Shown in pieces: positions 42,181 to 50,900 of a DNA stretch of 64,000 nucleotides. The translations under genes were made by a program, and so were the position numbers. Each line of letters opens with the position of its first letter. Position 1 is the first letter of the stretch. The notes under the pieces were generated by a model. It searched no databases and was not told the origin of the DNA. It saw only the letters and a program-made list of their open reading frames with translations. This DNA comes from Streptomyces sp. NRRL S-350 (lineage in GTDB: Bacteria; Actinomycetota; Actinomycetes; Streptomycetales; Streptomycetaceae), in the NCBI RefSeq assembly GCF_000719705.1, contig NZ_JOHO01000010.1, positions 1 through 64,000 on the forward strand. Reading direction: 5' to 3'.

Positions 42181-43971
42181 TCAGCCCTTGCCGCCCGCCT
42201 TGAGGACCTGTGCCGCGGCCACGCCCGCCGCGCTGTTGCCGTGGCCGCCGCCCTCGACCTCGGCGGCGACGGCGAGGTCGCCCTGGTAGGCGATGAACCA
42301 GCTGTTGGTGGCCTGGCCGGAGCCCGCTTCGGCGGTGCCGGTCTTGGCGCCGACCTGGCCGGACAGGCCGGACATCGGGGCGCGGGCGGTGCCCTGGGTG
42401 GCGGTCTTGGCCATCATCGTGCGCAGGTCCCGGGCGACGTCCGAGGGGAGCCTGCCGGGTGCTGTCACGCGTTTGGCGTCCTCGCGCAGGACCGGCTGGC
42501 GAAACGTTCCGCTCTGCACGGTGGCGGCGACCGAGGCCATCAACAGTGAGTTGACCTGGATCTGCCCCTGGCCGATGTACCCGGCGGCCGCCTCGTCCTT
42601 GTTCCCCGGCACCGGAACGGTGGCGTCCCGGCTCGGGATGCCGATGTGCCACTCCAGGCCGAGGCCGAACTGCTCGCGGGCCACCTTGGCGAGCGTGCCC
42701 GGCTGCAGCTTCTCCAGGCCCTTGTCGATGAAGCCGGTGTTGCAGGAGTGGGTGAAGTCGTCGGTGAGCGTGTACGAGGGGAAGTTGCCGGCGTCGTCGT
42801 TGTGCCAGACCCGCGGGGAGTAGGTGGTCTCCTTGCACGGCACCACCGTGTCCGGCGTCACCCCCTCCTGCAGCAGGGCGGCCGAGGTGATCACCTTCAT
42901 CGTGGAGCCGGGTGCCTGGCCGCCCCCGACCGCGCGGTTGAAATTGAGCGGGGAGTAGGCCATCGCGAGGATGTGGCCGGTGCTCGGCTCGACGGCCACC
43001 AGCGAGGAGGGCTTGCCGCCCGCCGACTGCTGCTTCACCGCCTCCTCGGCGACCTGCTGGAGGTCGGCGTCCAGCGTGAGCTTGACCTGCGGCGCGGTCG
43101 GCGGGGTCAGCACGAACAGCTGCTCGGGCTCCTTCCCGGGGCCGCCCGAGATCACCACGGCCCGCCCGGCCACCACGGTCGCGCCGTCGGCCGGTGCGAT
43201 CTGGGGCAGCACGGCACGCAGCGACGGGAAGCCTTCGAGCGGCTTGCCGTTGCGGTCGGTCGGCTTCGACACCGGGTCCGGCAGCGGCTTCACGCCGATC
43301 GTCCGGCCCGGGGCGAGGTGCGGGTGGATCACGGTCGGTGTCCAGCGCACCACGGCCCGGCCGTCCTTGGCTCGGACGACGCTCAGCGCGCTGTCGTACT
43401 CCCAGGCGCCCGTCGCGCCCTCGAACTCGGCCTTCACCCGGAAGCCGACGGCCGGTTCGCCCGTCGTGGCGCCCGCCGATCCGGCCGTCGTCCCGCCCGT
43501 CGTCCCGCCCGTCGTTCCGGCGGGAGCGGGCCCCGTCGCGGTCAGCGCGAGCGTGCGTGCCGCCACCTGGTCGTGGAACGCCGTCAGTGCGGCGCGGGCC
43601 GTCTCCGGGCTGTCCGTCAGCCCGGCGGCGGCCGGGACGTCCCCGCGGCCCCAGGCCGCCAGGAAGTCCTTCGCCACCGACGCGGCCTGTTCGGCGGTCG
43701 CCGGCTCGGCCGGGCCCTGCGCGGCGGTGGCGGTCCCCTGGCGGCCGTCGGTGCCCGGGGAACCGCCGTCGGTCACGGCGGTGACGATGTTGTACGCGCC
43801 GTACCCGCCGACCGCCAGCAGCGCGGCGAAGACCCCGCCCGCCGTCATCAGCAGCACCCGTTTCGCGGCCGGTCGGCGCGGTGCGTCCGCCTCCGACTCG
43901 ACGTGGTCGTCGTCGAGTTCGGCGTGTCCGGCGTATCCGGTGTACTCGTCGGGCTCTTTCTCGTCGTGCAT
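42181..43971 (-). CDS. Class B penicillin-binding protein (transpeptidase)
   Basis: 596 aa. Membrane-anchored D,D-transpeptidase cross-linking peptidoglycan. A cytoplasmic tail, one transmembrane helix (VLLMTAGGVFAALLAVGGYG), an NTF2-like MecA_N-type domain (about 95-220) with Gly/Thr-rich insertion, a dimerisation region, and the transpeptidase domain with all three motifs: SxxK (APGSTMKVITSA), SxN (HSCNTGF) and KTG (GAKTGTAEA). ATG at 43971 follows GGGGGA. The MecA_N-like domain is typical of PBPs with lowered beta-lactam affinity, but affinity cannot be read from sequence. No beta-lactam cluster is nearby. Confidence 0.92.
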   Translation of the reverse strand: MHDEKEPDEYTGYAGHAELDDDHVESEADAPRRPAAKRVLLMTAGGVFAALLAVGGYGAYNIVTAVTDGGSPGTDGRQGTATAAQGPAEPATAEQAASVAKDFLAAWGRGDVPAAAGLTDSPETARAALTAFHDQVAARTLALTATGPAPAGTTGGTTGGTTAGSAGATTGEPAVGFRVKAEFEGATGAWEYDSALSVVRAKDGRAVVRWTPTVIHPHLAPGRTIGVKPLPDPVSKPTDRNGKPLEGFPSLRAVLPQIAPADGATVVAGRAVVISGGPGKEPEQLFVLTPPTAPQVKLTLDADLQQVAEEAVKQQSAGGKPSSLVAVEPSTGHILAMAYSPLNFNRAVGGGQAPGSTMKVITSAALLQEGVTPDTVVPCKETTYSPRVWHNDDAGNFPSYTLTDDFTHSCNTGFIDKGLEKLQPGTLAKVAREQFGLGLEWHIGIPSRDATVPVPGNKDEAAAGYIGQGQIQVNSLLMASVAATVQSGTFRQPVLREDAKRVTAPGRLPSDVARDLRTMMAKTATQGTARAPMSGLSGQVGAKTGTAEAGSGQATNSWFIAYQGDLAVAAEVEGGGHGNSAAGVAAAQVLKAGGKG

Positions 43972-44122
43972 CGTTTCCCCCTGCGTCCATCGTGTGGCGG
44001 GCCCGCCCCCTCCGGCATCCTGGGCCGCCGCCCGGACGGCCGCTCGGCGGCCTGTTCGGGTGCGGACAGCGTATGCGGAGAGGGCGGGGCGGTCGACAGA
44101 GGGGCGGCCGGGGGCCCGGGCG

Positions 44123-44629
44123 TCAGGCCCAGGGGTCCGTGAAGGAGCGACCCGGGACGGGCTTGGCGATCAGGGCGATGGCGGTGAAGAAGTTGACCTG
44201 GCCGATGGCGATCATCAGGGTGGTGAGCTCCTTCTCGCCGTAGTGCTCGGCGACTTCGGCGTACAGCGCGTCGGGGACGCGCTCGCCGTGCGGGTTGGGC
44301 CGGAGGGCGGCGTCGGTCAGGGCGAGGGCGGCGCGTTCGGGGGCGGTGAAGTACGGCGAGTCCTGCCAGGAGGCCACCGAGGTGATCCGCTCCTCGCTCT
44401 CGCCGGCCTTGCGGAGGAAGCCGGTGTGCAGGACGGTCAGGTAGGTGCTGCCGGCGAGCTGGCCGGCGCGCAGCTGGACCAGGCTGATGGTGGTGCGGGG
44501 CACCGAACGGTTGCCGGTGGCCTTGAACAGGGCGGCCGAGACCTCGGCGAGTTCGGGGACGAGCGCCACCGGGTCCTGGCTCATGCGGGGGCGCAGCGGG
44601 ACCTCGGTGGTGATCGATCGGGTGCTCAT
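44123..44629 (-). CDS. AhpD-like/carboxymuconolactone decarboxylase family protein lacking CxxC
   Basis: 168 aa, all-helical. The fold pattern of AhpD-like proteins is present: PELAEVSAALFKATGNRSVP, LRAGQLAGSTYLTVLHTGFL, WQDSPYFTAPERAALALTDA and LTTLMIAIGQVNFFTAIALI. In redox-active members the helix start reads GCxYC before the His; here it is GSTYL, so both cysteines are gone while the following HT is kept. Peroxidase activity by the usual mechanism is therefore unlikely. ATG at 44629 follows AGAGGAAC. It is divergent from the lipoprotein gene at 44979. Confidence 0.8.
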   Translation of the reverse strand: MSTRSITTEVPLRPRMSQDPVALVPELAEVSAALFKATGNRSVPRTTISLVQLRAGQLAGSTYLTVLHTGFLRKAGESEERITSVASWQDSPYFTAPERAALALTDAALRPNPHGERVPDALYAEVAEHYGEKELTTLMIAIGQVNFFTAIALIAKPVPGRSFTDPWA

Positions 44630-44978
44630 GTCGTGTTCCTCTTCGGATCTGTGGGATCTACGGGATCTGCCGGATCGGGATGATCGGGTGATCGAGGCGA
44701 TCGGCGGTGCTGTCACCTTCCCGACGGATCGCGGAGTGGTGGTGTGACATCGCGGCCCGTCCGGTTTCGAGCGGGGCCGCGGACGCGGACGTGCTCACGG
44801 CCCGGCGCTCCGGGTTCCTGACGGCGGGTCGGTTCCTGCTCCGTGCCGGAGCGCCGGGGCCGTCCGGGTTCCGCCGACCGAGTGGCGGCCCAGCGCGGCG
44901 CCCCGCCGGGCCGTATGCGAACGGATACCGTACGGCGGGGCCGACCGGCCCCTGTTCGCTGCGCGGATGGGAGAACGC
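44630..44978. other. Divergent intergenic region with GATC-type short repeats
   Basis: No gene seen. The part next to the AhpD-like gene (44645-44705) has repeated GGATC/GATCGG words at about 9-nt spacing. Near the lipoprotein gene a sequence CGAACGGATACCGTACGG (about 44919-44936) may belong to a promoter. Both flanking genes should be transcribed from here. Confidence 0.4.
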
Positions 44979-45629
44979 ATGCCCGGGACCCGGCACATCG
45001 GAGACGGCAGGACCGGCCGATCGGCCCGATGGCTGACGGCCGCCCTGCTCGTACCGGCCCTCGCGGCCTGCGGCGGCGGGGGAGGCTCGGACAGCGGGCA
45101 GACCGGCAACGCGCAGACCGACAGCGGGCAGAGCAGCGGTTCACAGCCCGATGACCAGCGGACCAAGGCTCGCGAGATCCAGGGCAGTTTCCCGAACGCG
45201 GGTGAGGTCTCCGCCAGTGTGCGAGGCTCCGGCAGGAAGGCCGTCGTCACGGTGAAGAGCACCTCGCCGTCCCCGGTCCAGGCCCTTGTCAGCAACGTCA
45301 CCGACTGCACGGAGAACGCCAAGCCTGCCACTCCGAGTAGCGCCGCCGTGACCGTGACCGACAGCGGAAGCGCCCCGGCCGAGTTCACCCTCCCGACGTC
45401 GAGTGCGGCGGACCGTCCGATCTGCTACACGGTGACCATCGACGGGGAGCGCCGGGACCTCCAGGCCGAGGGAACGCTCTCCGGCACACCGTCCCCCGGC
45501 GCGAGTACGACCGGCACGGACGAGACCAGCCCCGGCGGCACCAGCCCGAGCGGCGGGCCGACGAGCTCCGGCGGGGGCGACACCCCGTACGGAAGCACCG
45601 GGGGCACCGAGAGCGGGAGCACCCCCTGA
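44979..45629 (+). CDS. Secreted lipoprotein of unknown function
   Basis: 216 aa. Signal peptide with lipobox ALAAC (WLTAALLVPALAAC), Gly/Ser/Asp linker, a small beta domain (about 55-145: GEVSASVRGSGRKAVVTVKS, SNVTDCTENAKP, DRPICYTVTIDGE) with two cysteines that may pair, and a Gly/Ser/Thr-rich C-terminal tail. ATG at 44979 is preferred over 44967 because GGGAG lies at 44969-44973. It is coupled to the membrane protein that follows. Family not recognised. Confidence 0.7.
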   Translation: MPGTRHIGDGRTGRSARWLTAALLVPALAACGGGGGSDSGQTGNAQTDSGQSSGSQPDDQRTKAREIQGSFPNAGEVSASVRGSGRKAVVTVKSTSPSPVQALVSNVTDCTENAKPATPSSAAVTVTDSGSAPAEFTLPTSSAADRPICYTVTIDGERRDLQAEGTLSGTPSPGASTTGTDETSPGGTSPSGGPTSSGGGDTPYGSTGGTESGSTP

Positions 45630-46582
45630 GCCCTGCCGAGGAGGATCCGCCCGCCGGAGAAGGGGAGCGGCCTCCCGCCGAGGAACGGGCTCCCGAGGAG
45701 GGGGAGCTGACCCGTGATGTCGGGGAACGGCCCGCCGCGAGCCCGTGGAGCGGGTGGATCGCCACGCTCGCGAGCTGGATCGCCCCGACGACCTTCGTCA
45801 CGGCACTGCTCTTCTTCTTCGGCTACGCCTACACCAACGCGCTCTACGGCTACTTCGGCATCGACGCCGCGACGCTCGGCTTCTCCACCCAGGAGCTCCT
45901 CCTGCGCAGTTCCTCGGCGCTCTACCTGCCTGCCGGGGTCGTCCTCAGCGCGGTGCTGGTGGCCGCTCTGGCGTTCCCGTTGGTGTCCGGCATCGCCCGC
46001 CGCCGTACCGGGGGTGCCCGGGCGCTGCGGTGGGCGTGCCTCGCCGTCGCCCTGCCGGTCTGCGCGCTGCTGGTGCTCGGCCTGCTGGCCGGGTTCGAGG
46101 CGATCGACGCCGGTCCGATGGGCACCCCGGTGCTGATCGGTGGTGCACTACTGCTCGCCCTCCTGGCGCGGCTGCTGTACGTGCGGGGCACCGGCGCGGC
46201 GTTCCCGGTGGCGGGGGAGCGGGCGGCGATGGGCGTCACGGTGGCGATCGTCGCGCTGTGCGCGTACTGGGCGGTCGGCAGCTACGCCCAGGAGAAGGGG
46301 GAAGCCGACGCCGAGCAGCTCTCCCGCAGCCTCGAACTGCGGCCGGCCGTCATGCTCGACACCTCGGAGCGGCTGTCGCTGGGCTGGCCCGGGGTGCGGG
46401 AGTCGCCGCTGCCGGACGTGGAGGCCGGGGCGCGGTTCCGGTACCGGTACGAGGGTCTTCGGCTGTTGGCGCAGGCCGGCAACCGGATGTTCCTGATCCC
46501 CCGGCGCTGGACCTGGGAGACCGGCAACGTCCTGGTCCTCCCGGTCGATTCCGGCATCCGGATCGCCTTCCACGCCGGCTGA
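45626..46582 (+). CDS. Membrane protein with probable CTG start
   Basis: 318 aa if started at CTG 45626. The frame has no ATG, GTG or TTG before 45953, yet encodes conserved-looking protein well upstream: an acidic N-terminus, then WSGWIATLASWIAPTTFVTA and LLFFFGYAYTNALYGYFGID, the first membrane segment typical of a widespread streptomycete membrane-protein family. CTG at 45626 overlaps the lipoprotein stop (CTGA) and has GGGAG 6 nt upstream, ideal for initiation. Further membrane segments lie at VVLSAVLVAALAFPLV, VALPVCALLVLGLLAGF and LLLALLARLLY, followed by a C-terminal soluble domain. Starting at GTG 45953 would delete the first helix. Function unknown. Confidence 0.7.
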   Translation: MSPAEEDPPAGEGERPPAEERAPEEGELTRDVGERPAASPWSGWIATLASWIAPTTFVTALLFFFGYAYTNALYGYFGIDAATLGFSTQELLLRSSSALYLPAGVVLSAVLVAALAFPLVSGIARRRTGGARALRWACLAVALPVCALLVLGLLAGFEAIDAGPMGTPVLIGGALLLALLARLLYVRGTGAAFPVAGERAAMGVTVAIVALCAYWAVGSYAQEKGEADAEQLSRSLELRPAVMLDTSERLSLGWPGVRESPLPDVEAGARFRYRYEGLRLLAQAGNRMFLIPRRWTWETGNVLVLPVDSGIRIAFHAG

Positions 46583-46597
46583 CACCCGGCCCGCTCA

Positions 46598-46642
46598 CCG
46601 CTGCGCCGCGGTCCGTCCCCTCGACGGACCGCGGCGCAGCGG
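46598..46642. terminator. Strong hairpin terminator before the PTM cluster
   Basis: Perfect 20-bp stem (left arm 46598-46617, right arm 46623-46642) around a 5-nt loop, 15 nt after the membrane-protein stop. It isolates the upstream genes from the tetramate macrolactam operon. Confidence 0.85.
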
Positions 46643-46839
46643 CTTCACCGGGCGTCAGTGCGCTCCGGTCCCGCGCCGATCACGCGGGTGCCGGCCGGGG
46701 CGTCCGGGGAGGCCGACGGGGTCGGCGTGGCGGACGAGCCGGCCCGGCCCTGACGGGCGGCGCGGGAAGGGGCGCCCGCCGGCAAGGGGGGCGACAACGG
46801 TCGCGCCGCGCTCCGTCAACTCCTACCACCGCGAGAAAA

Positions 46840-46998
46840 AGCGCCCCCTTCACGCCGTTCGAACGTCAACTTCGTGCGCGTATCGTCCGCCGATCGGGTC
46901 ATTCATGGCGTTAACACGTCGAATGACTTCCCCTGTCGGTGGCTCCCGCTAGAGTCTCAGACGTTTCCAGTTGTTAGTCTGCGAAGAACGGGGGGCGC
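46840..46998 (+). promoter_or_regulatory. Probable promoter region of the PTM operon
   Basis: After the terminator, the 356-nt gap has no convincing gene, and its last 160 nt become clearly less GC-rich (GAACGTCAACTTCGTGCGC, GCGTTAACACGTCGAATGAC). A TAGAGT hexamer at 46949 could be a -10; no good -35 sits at 17-18 nt. All five downstream genes are tightly packed and in one direction, so their main promoter should be here. Confidence 0.45.
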
Positions 46999-47856
46999 GT
47001 GCTGCCAGCCATCGCACGCCGGCTCGCCCATCCGCTCCTGCTCCTGGGCGTGCTCTGCACCGCCGTCGCGACCCTGCACTTCCACTGGGCGCCCGACCGG
47101 GTCTCGCCACTCGTCCTGATCGCGGTCATCGGATACCTGGCGGTGCTGGAGAGGGTGATCCCGTACCGCACCGACTGGCATCCGAGCCGCCGTGAACTCG
47201 GCTGGTACAGCGCCTACTTCGTGCTCAGCATGATCGGTGGCGCGCTGGCCCAGGGCCTGGTGTCGGCGTTGGTGGGGCTGCTCGGCCCCGCGCGCCCCGC
47301 GCTGCCCTTCGCGGTGGAGATCCCGCTCGCACTGCTGGTCGGCTCGCTCGGCGACTACCTCGTGCACCGCTGGTCGCACCGCAACCGGTGGCTCTGGAGA
47401 CTGCACGGCGTGCACCACGTTCCGGCGAAGGTGAACGTCGCGAACAACGGCGTGAATCATTTCCTCGATGTCTTCGTCGCACAGTCCGTCGTCCAACTTT
47501 CGCTGGCGCTGATCGGATTCTCGGCGGATTCGGTGTTCGTGGTCGGAATATTCGTTCTGGCTCAGGGGTATTTCGTCCACGCGAACATAGACGTCCACCT
47601 CGGGCCGCTCGGCCACGTCCTCGCCGGCCCGGAACTCCACCGCCTCCACCACAGCACCGACCTCGGCGAAGCCGGCCACTACTCCTCCGACCTCTCGCTG
47701 TGGGACCACGTGTTCGGGAGCTTCACCTGGCGGCCCGGGCGAGCGCCCACGGCTGTCGGCCTCACCGACCCGGCCTCGTTCCCCGCCACCGGTGAGCTCG
47801 GCGCCACCCTGCTGCACCCCTGGCGCCGGGCGAAGCCCACCGAGCAGTCCGTCTGA
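46999..47856 (+). CDS. ftdA: Sterol-desaturase-family hydroxylase of the PTM cluster
   Basis: 285 aa membrane-bound di-iron fatty-acid-hydroxylase-type protein. Three to four membrane helices and the His boxes DYLVHRWSHRN (HxxxH), LHGVHHVPAKVN (HxxHH) and LHRLHHSTDLGEAGHYSSD (HxxHH plus His). In PTM clusters the homologue (ftdA; SD in the HSAF cluster) hydroxylates the ornithine-derived part of the macrolactam. GTG at 46999 follows a G-rich ribosome site. It sits 72 nt upstream of the PKS-NRPS gene, the same place as in frontalamide clusters. The name rests on family and order, not on a search. Confidence 0.85.
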   Translation: MLPAIARRLAHPLLLLGVLCTAVATLHFHWAPDRVSPLVLIAVIGYLAVLERVIPYRTDWHPSRRELGWYSAYFVLSMIGGALAQGLVSALVGLLGPARPALPFAVEIPLALLVGSLGDYLVHRWSHRNRWLWRLHGVHHVPAKVNVANNGVNHFLDVFVAQSVVQLSLALIGFSADSVFVVGIFVLAQGYFVHANIDVHLGPLGHVLAGPELHRLHHSTDLGEAGHYSSDLSLWDHVFGSFTWRPGRAPTAVGLTDPASFPATGELGATLLHPWRRAKPTEQSV

Positions 47857-47928
47857 CGACCTCCGGCCCGCGCAGCCGCCCCTCCTGCCCGTGTCCCCGG
47901 CGCCACGCCATCACCCTGGGATTGGACC

Positions 47929-50900
47929 ATGACTTCCTCGCCCTTCGCCGTGCCCCGCGAGCCCATCGCGATCACCGGTATCGGCTGCCGCCTGCCCGGA
48001 CACGCCAACGACCACCGGACCTACTGGCGCAATCTGATCGAGGGCCGGGACTGTCTCACCGACACGCCCGCCGACCGGTACGACACCGGCACCCTGGGCA
48101 GCCGGGACCGGGCCAAGCCGGGGCGGCTGATCGGCGGCCGGGGCGGCTACATCGACGGATTCGACACCTTCGACCCGGACTTCTTCGGGATCAGCCCGCG
48201 CGAGGCCGAGCACATGGACCCGCAGCAGCGCAAACTCCTGGAGGTCAGCTGGGAGGCCCTGGAGGACGGCGGCCTGCGCCCCGGCGAGCTGGCCGGCCGC
48301 GAGGTCGGCGTCTACATGGGCGCCTTCACCCTCGACTGGAAGATCCTGCAGTTCGCCGACCTCGACTTCGGCACGATCGCCGCGCACACCGCCACCGGCA
48401 CCATGATGACGATGGTGTCCAACCGGATCTCCCACTGCTTCGATTTCCGTGGCCCCAGCATCTCGATCGACACCGCGTGCAGCTCCTCGCTGGTCGCCGT
48501 CCACCTGGCCTGCCAGAGCCTGCTCCGAGGAGAGACCGAACTCGCGCTGGCCGGCGGCACGTTGCTGCACATGGCGCCGCAGTACACGATCGCCGAGACC
48601 AAGGGCGGCTTCCTCTCCGCGGACGGCCGCTCGCGCGCCTTCGACGCCTCCGCCGACGGCTACGTGCGGGCCGAGGGCGTCGGTGTGGTCGTGCTCAAGC
48701 GGCTCTCCGACGCGCAGCGCGACGGGGATCCGGTGCACGCCGTGATCCTCGGCAGCGGCGTCAACCAGGACGGCCGCACCAACGGCATCACCGTCCCCAA
48801 CGCGGACGCCCAGGTCACCCTGATCGAACGGGTCTGCGCGGAGGCCGGCGTGCTGCCCGGCAGCCTGCAGTACGTCGAGGCGCACGGCACCTCCACCCCG
48901 GTCGGCGACCCGATCGAGGCGGCCGCGCTCGGCCGGGTGCTCGGCATCGGCCGCCGCTCCGGGGACCGCTGCTACGTCGGCTCCGTCAAGACCAACATCG
49001 GGCACACCGAGGCCGCGGCCGGAGTCGCCGGGCTGATCAAGACCGCGCTCGCGCTCAAGCACCGCCGCATCCCACCGCACCTCAACCTGGAGCACCCCAA
49101 CCCCGGCATCGACCTGGCCGCGCTGCCCTTCGAGATCCCGACCGAGCCGGTCGACTGGCCCGAGCACCGCGGCCCGGCGCGCGCGGGCGTCAACTCATTC
49201 GGCTTCGGCGGCACCAACGCGCACGTCCTGCTGGAGGAGCCCCCGCGCCCCGAGCCGGCCGTACCGGTGGCCGCGCCGGTCCGCACCGTCCTGCCGCTGA
49301 GCGCCAAGGACGCCGCCGGGCTGCCCGAACTCGCCGCGGCCGTACGCCAGGAGCTCGCCGCCGGGGTGTCGCTGACCGACCTCGGCCACACCCTGGCGCA
49401 CCGCCGCCAGCACCTGCCCGAGCGGCTCGCGGTGGTGTACGCCTCCCGGCAGGACCTGGACGAGGCGCTGGCGGCGTACGAACGCGGCGAGGAGCACCCG
49501 AGGGTGGTCCGGGGCCGCGCGCGGGAGCGCCGACAGCGACGCCTGGCCTGGGTGTTCACCGGCATGGGCCCGCAGTGGTGGGGGATGGGCCGGGGACTGT
49601 ACGAGAGCGAGCCGGTCTACCGGGAGGCCGTCCGGGCCGTCGACCGGGAGATCCGCGAGCAGGCCGACTGGTCGCTGCTGGCAGAACTGGGCCGGGACGA
49701 AGCCGACTCCAGGATGGCCGAGACGTGGCTGGCCCAGCCCGCCAACTTCGCCGTCCAGGTGGGCCTTTCGGCACTGTGGCGGAGCCACGGACTGCGCCCC
49801 GACGCCGTGGTGGGCCACAGCACCGGTGAGGTCGCGGCCTTCCACGAGGCGGGCGTGTACGACCTGGCCGACGCCGTCCGGGTGGTGCTGTCCCGCAGCC
49901 GGCTCCAGCAGCGGCTGGCCGGCACCGGCACGATGCTCGCGGTCGGCCTGCCCGAGGCGGAGGCGGAGCGGCGGATCCGCCCCCACCGCGGCCAGGTCTC
50001 GCTCGGGGCGGTCAACAGCCCGTCCGCGGTGACCCTGGCCGGGGACGCCGAGGCACTGCGCGAGCTGGCCGGGGAGCTGGCCGCGCAGGGTGTGTTCGCC
50101 CGCCTGCTCGACGTCGAAGTCCCCTACCACAGCGTGCGGATGGACCCGATCCGGGACGAGCTGATCGCCGCGCTCGCCGCCCTCAAGCCGCAGGAGGCGC
50201 GGCTGCCGCTCTACCTGACCGCGCGGGAAGCCCTCGCCAAGGGGCCCGAGCTGGACGGCGGGTACTGGTGGCAGAACGTCCGCAACCCGGTGCGCTTCCG
50301 GGCCGCCGTCGAGCGGATGGCCGAGGACGGCCACGGCCTGTTCCTGGAGGTCGGCCCGCATCCGGTGCTCGGCCACGCGATCCGCGAGTGCGCGGACCAG
50401 GCGCACACCGTGGCGTCGATCCGCCGCAGCCGGGACGAGACGGAGACCTTCACCCGGAGCCTCGCCGAACTCCACACCCTGGGCGTCGACTTGAGCTGGG
50501 ACGCGCTGCACCCGGCCGGGCGCCCGGTGCCGCTGCCGACGTACCCGTGGCGGCGCGACCGGTACTGGGCGGAGCCCAAGCCGGTCGAGCAGATCCGGCT
50601 CGGGCAGGTCGACCACCCGTTGCTCGGCCGCCGCACGGCCGGCGCCCAGCCCGGCTGGACCACCGCGCTCGACCCCGAGCGGCTGCCCTACCTCGGCGAC
50701 CACCGGATCGAGGGCCAGGTCGTCTTCCCGGCCGCCGGGTACCTGGAGATGGCCGCGCAGGCCGTGCGCGCCCTCACCGGCGGCACCGAGGTGGTGCTCG
50801 CCGAGATCGAACTGAACCGGGCGCTGTTCCTCTCCGAGACCGAGCCCGTCACCGTCCGGCTCGGCTACGCGCCGGAGGACGCCCGCTTCACCATCGCCTC

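Noticed and set aside
46650..46800. Small leftward frame with a Ser/Thr/Pro/Ala-rich secreted-protein-like tail
   Set aside because: No start with ribosome site and no preceding domain; probably non-coding DNA before the PTM promoter, or at most an unrecognisable remnant.
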